Part shown: piece after piece, positions 59,205 to 64,000 of the stretch
Layout of the letters: the number at the start of each line of letters is the position of its first letter
Position numbering within the stretch: the first letter of the stretch is position 1
Source: Tamarix chinensis
Taxonomy: Eukaryota; Streptophyta; Magnoliopsida; Caryophyllales; Tamaricaceae
Length of the DNA: 64,000 bases
Assembly (NCBI GenBank): GCA_030549775.1
Contig: CM060174.1
Span: 73,714,706-73,778,705 of the forward strand
Direction of reading: 5' to 3'
The notes under the pieces: model-generated
Told to the model about the DNA's origin: nothing
What the model saw: only the letters and a program-made list of their open reading frames with translations
Databases searched by the model: none
Position numbers and translations under genes: made by a program

Positions 59205-59350
59205 ACTAACCAATCAATCAATTTGGCCTACCGGTCAATTGTTTTGCAGACCTATCAATTGGTTCCTCAACCAGTTGATTATTTTGGTTAAGTGAAAATC
59301 ATTTTACCGAAACGACGAACCAGTCGATGAGTTCATGGAAATAGCTGATC
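59205..59350. repeat. Palindrome cluster 1 of element D
   Basis: Units include accaatcaatcaatttggc, accggtcaattgtttt, cctatcaattggttcc, accagttgattattttgg and aaccagtcgatgagttc. Confidence 0.8.
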
Positions 59351-59959
59351 AGTTCGCCTATAAACTTGCTTAATTTAGTTATCCAACCTCATTTCAAATC
59401 TAACTTTATCTCAAACCCAATCATAGCACCAAATCAAAATCAAACACCAAAAAATGGTATAATTTCTCATTCAACATATTTACAAAATATGGGGTATTAC
59501 AAGATGACATAGGTAATATAAACCTTGGTATGAGATGCTAATGTAATACCCCATTTTCAAAAACCTTAATTATAAAGTAATAATTATGTGTGATTAGTTA
59601 TAATTATTATTTTAGTAGGTTTGGTATTAAATGTATTATTATTATTTGTATTATCATGACAATTTAGATATAAATTTAATTAGGTTAAAACTTGATAGAA
59701 ATTAGACCATTAATTTTAATCCTAGTTATACCCGTAAATTTATCTTAATTATTTTATTAAAAACTATTGATCCGTAACCCAAAATAATTTTTAAAAATTT
59801 ATCTTGGATTATTTTTACTCTTTTCGTTCCTTTTTTAACCTATCCTAGATCGGATTATTTTTTTAGATTATTTTTTTACTTGGTACCCTAATCTACCTAA
59901 ACTAAATCTAATATAAAAATATAAAATAAACCTATTATACCCTACCTTATATTTTTTAC

Positions 59960-60905
59960 TTGCACGTTACCTGCACCGTCCACTCTACCCCTCCCCCAAT
60001 CTCTCTCCCTGTGATGCCTCTATTTTTTGTTTATACACACACATGCACATGTGAACCCAACCCTTTCTCTCACGCACCCAACTCCCTCTCTCCTCTTGGC
60101 TCCTTTTGGTTCGACCTAGCCCCCTTCCCTCTCTATGTTTTTGTTTGCTTTTCCCAACTCCAACCAACCTCCCTCACTAAACTAACCCTACACACCACTT
60201 CCAACCCACCTTAACACCTCCATCGTCTGTCCAACACCACCTCTCTACCACCATCTTCTTCTTGCCCCAGCGCAACCTCCTAGCACCACACCACCATCTC
60301 AGCAACCACAACCTCCCATCTCCTCTTCTTCCTCTTCTTCCTGCCCCTCCATTTTCTTGAGTCGCATGCACCTTCTTGCATCACCTCCACCTCCAGTGTA
60401 GCTAGCCCCCACATGTAACCACCTCCTGTGCACCAACCTCCCCCTCTTCCTGTTTGGTTCCATACTAGTAGAACCACACCACCCTTCCACCTTCCATCCA
60501 CAACCACCTAGCCCTCACGCACCAACCACCTTCTCCATTTTCCTACACCTCCAACTGAGCCACCACCCAACACTCAGCTAGGCTATCCTTCCTCTATATG
60601 CAATACCATAATAACCAGTAGCCTTCTCCTCCTCCCCCCTTGTGTTGCCTAGCCATGCACCATCCTTCACCATCTTGCCCTACCGCAACATCTTGCAGCA
60701 CATATCGCTAACCCAACTCCATCTCCCCATCCTCGTCCAACAACTCCACCACCACTTTGTAGCCACCACAGCTTGCCAACCACCACCAGTCGCCACCTTT
60801 GCTACCACCTCTCCCTACCTCACCCTTGCATCCATACAACAACTACAACCCCATTCTTTGTTCACACTGCTCACGCTACATGTGCAACATGAGGCGGTTT
60901 TGTTT
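59960..60905 (+). other. C-rich leader region of element C
   Basis: The + strand is rich in ccacc, cctcc and caacc. Open stretches here (84 and 88 codons on +, several on -) encode Pro/Leu/Thr or Gly/Trp/Arg low-complexity sequence and have no recognisable domain. The layout matches the C-rich leader of element A. Confidence 0.6.
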
Positions 60906-62389
60906 TAATAAATATTTGGTACCCATATTAAATGTAAGGGTATTTTGGTAATTTAAAAAAAATATTTTTATAGTATAATTATTATTTTATCAGATAGATA
61001 TTAATTTAGAAATTTTGGTATTATTTTTAGGTATGAAAGTTTGATTAGTGGAGCTTTGTAATTTTAATTATATACTGCTAATTTTCATTTTTTGCTGGAA
61101 TTCAAGTAACTGTTATACCTTACTAAAATATCGAACATTGCATAATAGCACATCAGTATTTTTATATAGAATCTATGTTAAGTATGTTATTATATGGTAA
61201 CTGTTATAATCTAATAAAATGATAAATATTGTATGATAGCGCATTAGGGTTTTTGTGTATGAAATATGTTAAGCATAATTTGTTACGTTGTAATTATGTG
61301 TTCTTTGTTGTTATCATGAATCGGTAAATTGAGCATGTTATTTGATGTAAAATATTTCTGATATGAAAGTATGATTAAAATGATTCTAATGATAGGAAAA
61401 TATTTTATATGATAATTATGTACAAAATAATAGGTTGAGCATGTTTAGATAAAATGGTGGAATAATTATTATGGATATGTGCCCTAGGGGAAATTTGGTC
61501 ATTTTGAGTGTGTTATAATTTTATCCTAATAAGCATGTGTAATGTGTATTATATATCTTTTAGCATGATATTACGTGAGTTTGCATGTATTAGACATGTA
61601 TGCTAGGGTTTATGTACAAAATCATGAATAAGGGCAAAATAGTCTTTTGACATAGCTGATAATTTAAATTGCATAATAAATAATTAAATTATTTTGTTTT
61701 AGCCTTTTCATGACAAATTAATAAATAAAATGGATGATAATCTAATAATTATTGGTCTTAGGGGCATTTTGGTTATTTCTACCTAATGTGCTCAAATGTG
61801 AATAATTGGACATAGGATGACCTTAGACTTTTAATAGGTTGACCTTAGTATTGATTTTGACCTTATTTTGGACTATTAACCTTAGGGTTGACTTGGATAA
61901 CTGGAAATAAAGGAAAAATGGATAAGTATGGAAATGGAAATAAGTATGCAATATGTGATATCTGTGATCACCTTATAAAATACTAATATGTAAAGTAGAA
62001 GACCTCAAGTTTGGAAATGGTTTCTTTCTAAGGGTAGATACCCTAGAGATGAGATAGGAATCCTTGGTTTGTTTGGTTTTTTGGTGTGCTGGTTGTACCC
62101 CAATAAGGCCCTAGTCTACTCTATAGGTGACATATGGGTCCTATAGGGGTATACTTAAGGATTAGGTGTTTGAGGTGAGAAGGGTATTGTGTGCCTTGTG
62201 TATCAATATGACCAGAGTGGTATTATGCCTCTAGGTTGGATGGTTGGAGGGTATCGTGATGCCTCTTGCGCTAGTATGACCGATAAACTTTTATATCTTT
62301 GGGTTATTATTATATCCCCCTCGAGTAAATAAAATTGGGAATGATATAATTTGATTAGAATGATTATTATTGGATCATTGGATTTGTCA

Positions 62390-62510
62390 GTATTAGCCTT
62401 TGTGCCTACCTGTGGTTTTGGTAAGAGCCTTCGTGCCTACCTATGGTTTTGGTAGTAGCCTTCGTTCCTATTTGTGTTGGTATTGTGCATCTGTATCGTA
62501 CCTGTGATGT
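62390..62510 (+). repeat. Short minisatellite in element C
   Basis: Three to four units of about 35 bp: ccttygtgcctacctrtggt followed by tttggta-gtag. The final unit is more diverged. It lies in the same part of the LTR as the minisatellites of A, B and E. Confidence 0.75.
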
Positions 62511-63639
62511 TATGGATTCTGTTGGAATTGATGTTGAGATGTGAGTTATGGTGTGAAGGTTATGGTTGTTTTGTTGGAGTTTGGTTCTAATTATTACTTC
62601 AAGGATCATCTCTGGATGCTTGGTTGATAAGTATTATTATATTCTAAATGAACACGCATGAATAGTATGTAGTTTGGTGATTATTGATTATCTATTATGA
62701 TTATTGTATCTTGATCATCTCTTGCATGTCTTAAGTTTATACCATGTATTGTCATGATGTCTTATGGTTATTGTATTGTGGTTGTTCTAATCATACTTTA
62801 GATAGCATCTCTAGTATTTTAGTTTGACAAGTTTTACCATGTTATGGATGAACAAGTTTGAGTAGTATGTGGTTTTGGTGATTATGATTTATTTGATATG
62901 ATTATTGCATCTTGATCATCTCATGCGTGTCTTAAGTTTATACCATGTATTTTCATGATGTCTTATGGTTATTGTGTTGGGTTTTACTTCTAATCATACT
63001 TCAGAGAGCATATATGGGATGTTCATTCGTAAGTTCCACTATTTCAAATGAGTGTATACGAGTAGTAGGTGACCTTGAGGGAAATTGATTAAATGATTAT
63101 TTTATATCAATCCTCATATGTATATGTGTATGTCTTGTACCATGTTGATTGATATGCCTTGTATGTATTCCATGTTGGTTTTTCATATTAGTTTGGTATA
63201 AAAGGTTGCTCAATACCGTGGTACTGAAAGGTTCATTCTCATGGGTCCCTGTCTATTCAATGGGATGTGGACTTTGCAGGCCAGCTTTCGAGTTCAATCA
63301 AAAGCTAGTAGTTCATATTTGAGAGCGTAGGACTATCCGATGTCTCTTTTGTTATCTTATTTCTGGTTGTATTAGGACCCTTATGTCCTCCTGTAATTTC
63401 TCTCCTGAGTTTTATAAACTGCTAATATTGTTTTTAATTAGCACGATATTTATCTAACGTTCTCTATATTATAATCATGTTATTAATTTAATTAGAGTAA
63501 TAATTTCAGCCTTAACATTTGGTATGAGAATGGTAGAGGAAATCAGACTTATACCAAGTGTGGTGGTAACACCCATTAATTTTGTAATTAATGCTTCCAC
63601 AAAACAAAAATTTTAAGTAGTAAATTTGGGAATGTTACA

Positions 63640-64000
63640 GATAAGCCTGATGTTAGCATAAACTGCTATAATGTGATACATATAATGTCCACTAGAAACA
63701 CTATGAGGAATACTATGATGAATGCTATTATGAATGATATGTATTTTAAGTTAAGATCTCTCTTAATAAATGAACGTGTTTGTGTTACCATAAAACATTG
63801 TCATCTACTAGATGTCACACTCTAATGACCTAGATAGATAGATACATATGATCGAGGTGATATGTTGAAAGGAATGACATACAAAAATTGATTTGTCAGG
63901 GATATCATTATGGGATTTAATACTTCTAATGAGGAAACATGAATCTTTATTGTGACCTATGGTTAATTTGTGCTAAGATGTCATATAATGTTTATACGCA
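63640..64000. other. Flank right of element C, nothing recognised
   Basis: 360 bp without an identifiable gene or element. It should be continuous with 59502-59541 in the pre-insertion sequence. Confidence 0.4.

Larger units (their letters stand above)
58262..59501 (-). mobile_element. Element D, 5' part (minus strand)
   Basis: On the minus strand the LTR begins TGTAATACCCCATATTTTG at 59501 and aligns with the first 1.2 kb of element E (TGTAGTACTCCATCTTTTTG). It includes palindrome cluster 1 at 59205-59350, a TATA box, and the hairpin AGTAAGTCATTCTTACT near 58327-58343. Removing element J restores spacing close to that of E. Confidence 0.82.
59542..63639 (+). mobile_element. Element C: 4.1-kb solo LTR-like element
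   Basis: It begins TGTAATACCCCATTTTC and ends TTTGGGAATGTTACA. The flanking pentamers gctaa (59537-59541) and gataa (63640-63644) differ at one position, consistent with an old target duplication. A C-rich leader lies at 59960-60900 and a minisatellite near 62390. The 3' part aligns with element B. No pol or second LTR is seen. Confidence 0.72.

Noticed and set aside
60177..60507. Gly/Trp/Arg-rich minus-strand frames
   Set aside because: Shadows of the C-rich leader of element C.

Overview
This window reads as repeat-dense plant nuclear DNA. It is AT-rich, carries a long block of the plant-type telomere heptamer TTTAGGG, and contains relics of plant Athila-like Ty3/gypsy, Ty1/copia, LINE, hAT, Tourist-like and Stowaway-like elements. 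I found no complete host gene. Most open frames are fragments of decayed transposons or low-complexity translations. The species cannot be named from the sequence. A 500-base run of N (18501-19000) shows it is a draft scaffold.

Layout. 1-12782 is an Athila-like retrotransposon with two LTRs, a tRNA-Asp-type primer site and frame-broken gag and protease. Its 3' LTR is split by a 5.0-kb LTR-like element (A, 7136-12157) with a perfect 5-bp target duplication. 12790-15579 holds a Ty1/copia 3' end and a truncated long LTR (B). 15600-17990 is a minus-strand LTR (F) sitting in a copia integrase relic. After the gap, 19480-20335 is a tandem array of hairpin units. 20964-24516 is a non-autonomous hAT-type element with an 8-bp target duplication; it carries four exons of a host O-fucosyltransferase-like gene. 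24525-31560 is intergenic sequence with MITEs, microsatellites and a LINE RNase H relic. 31560-37414 is a minus-strand LTR retrotransposon with a tRNA-Met primer site, interrupted by element E (perfect TSD ccaag). 40661-42171 is a hAT transposase relic and 42292-42519 a Stowaway-like MITE. 45404-47065 is a LINE split by a minus-strand LTR (G). 50260-59501 is a long-LTR fragment (K) followed by a minus-strand LTR (D). D is interrupted by element J (54624-58261), an inverted-repeat element in a TA microsatellite that carries a CpG-rich leader-like segment and about 1.9 kb of telomere-type and TTCAGGG repeats. 59542-63639 is a 4.1-kb LTR (C).

How it fits together. Nothing here looks like a host pathway. 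The order of events is a nested series of insertions: A into Athila, E into the minus-strand retroelement, F into copia, G into a LINE, J into D. The long LTRs share features: TG...CA ends, TATA-like boxes, C-rich leaders, a fast-evolving minisatellite in the 3' third, and, in D, E, F and G, clusters of an imperfect palindrome of the type ACYARTYGAYTRGT.

Most worth a second look: the gene-capturing hAT element, the telomere-repeat-bearing element J, the palindrome clusters repeated at fixed positions in several LTRs, and the hairpin array next to the gap. Family assignments rest on motifs recognised by eye; no database search was possible.
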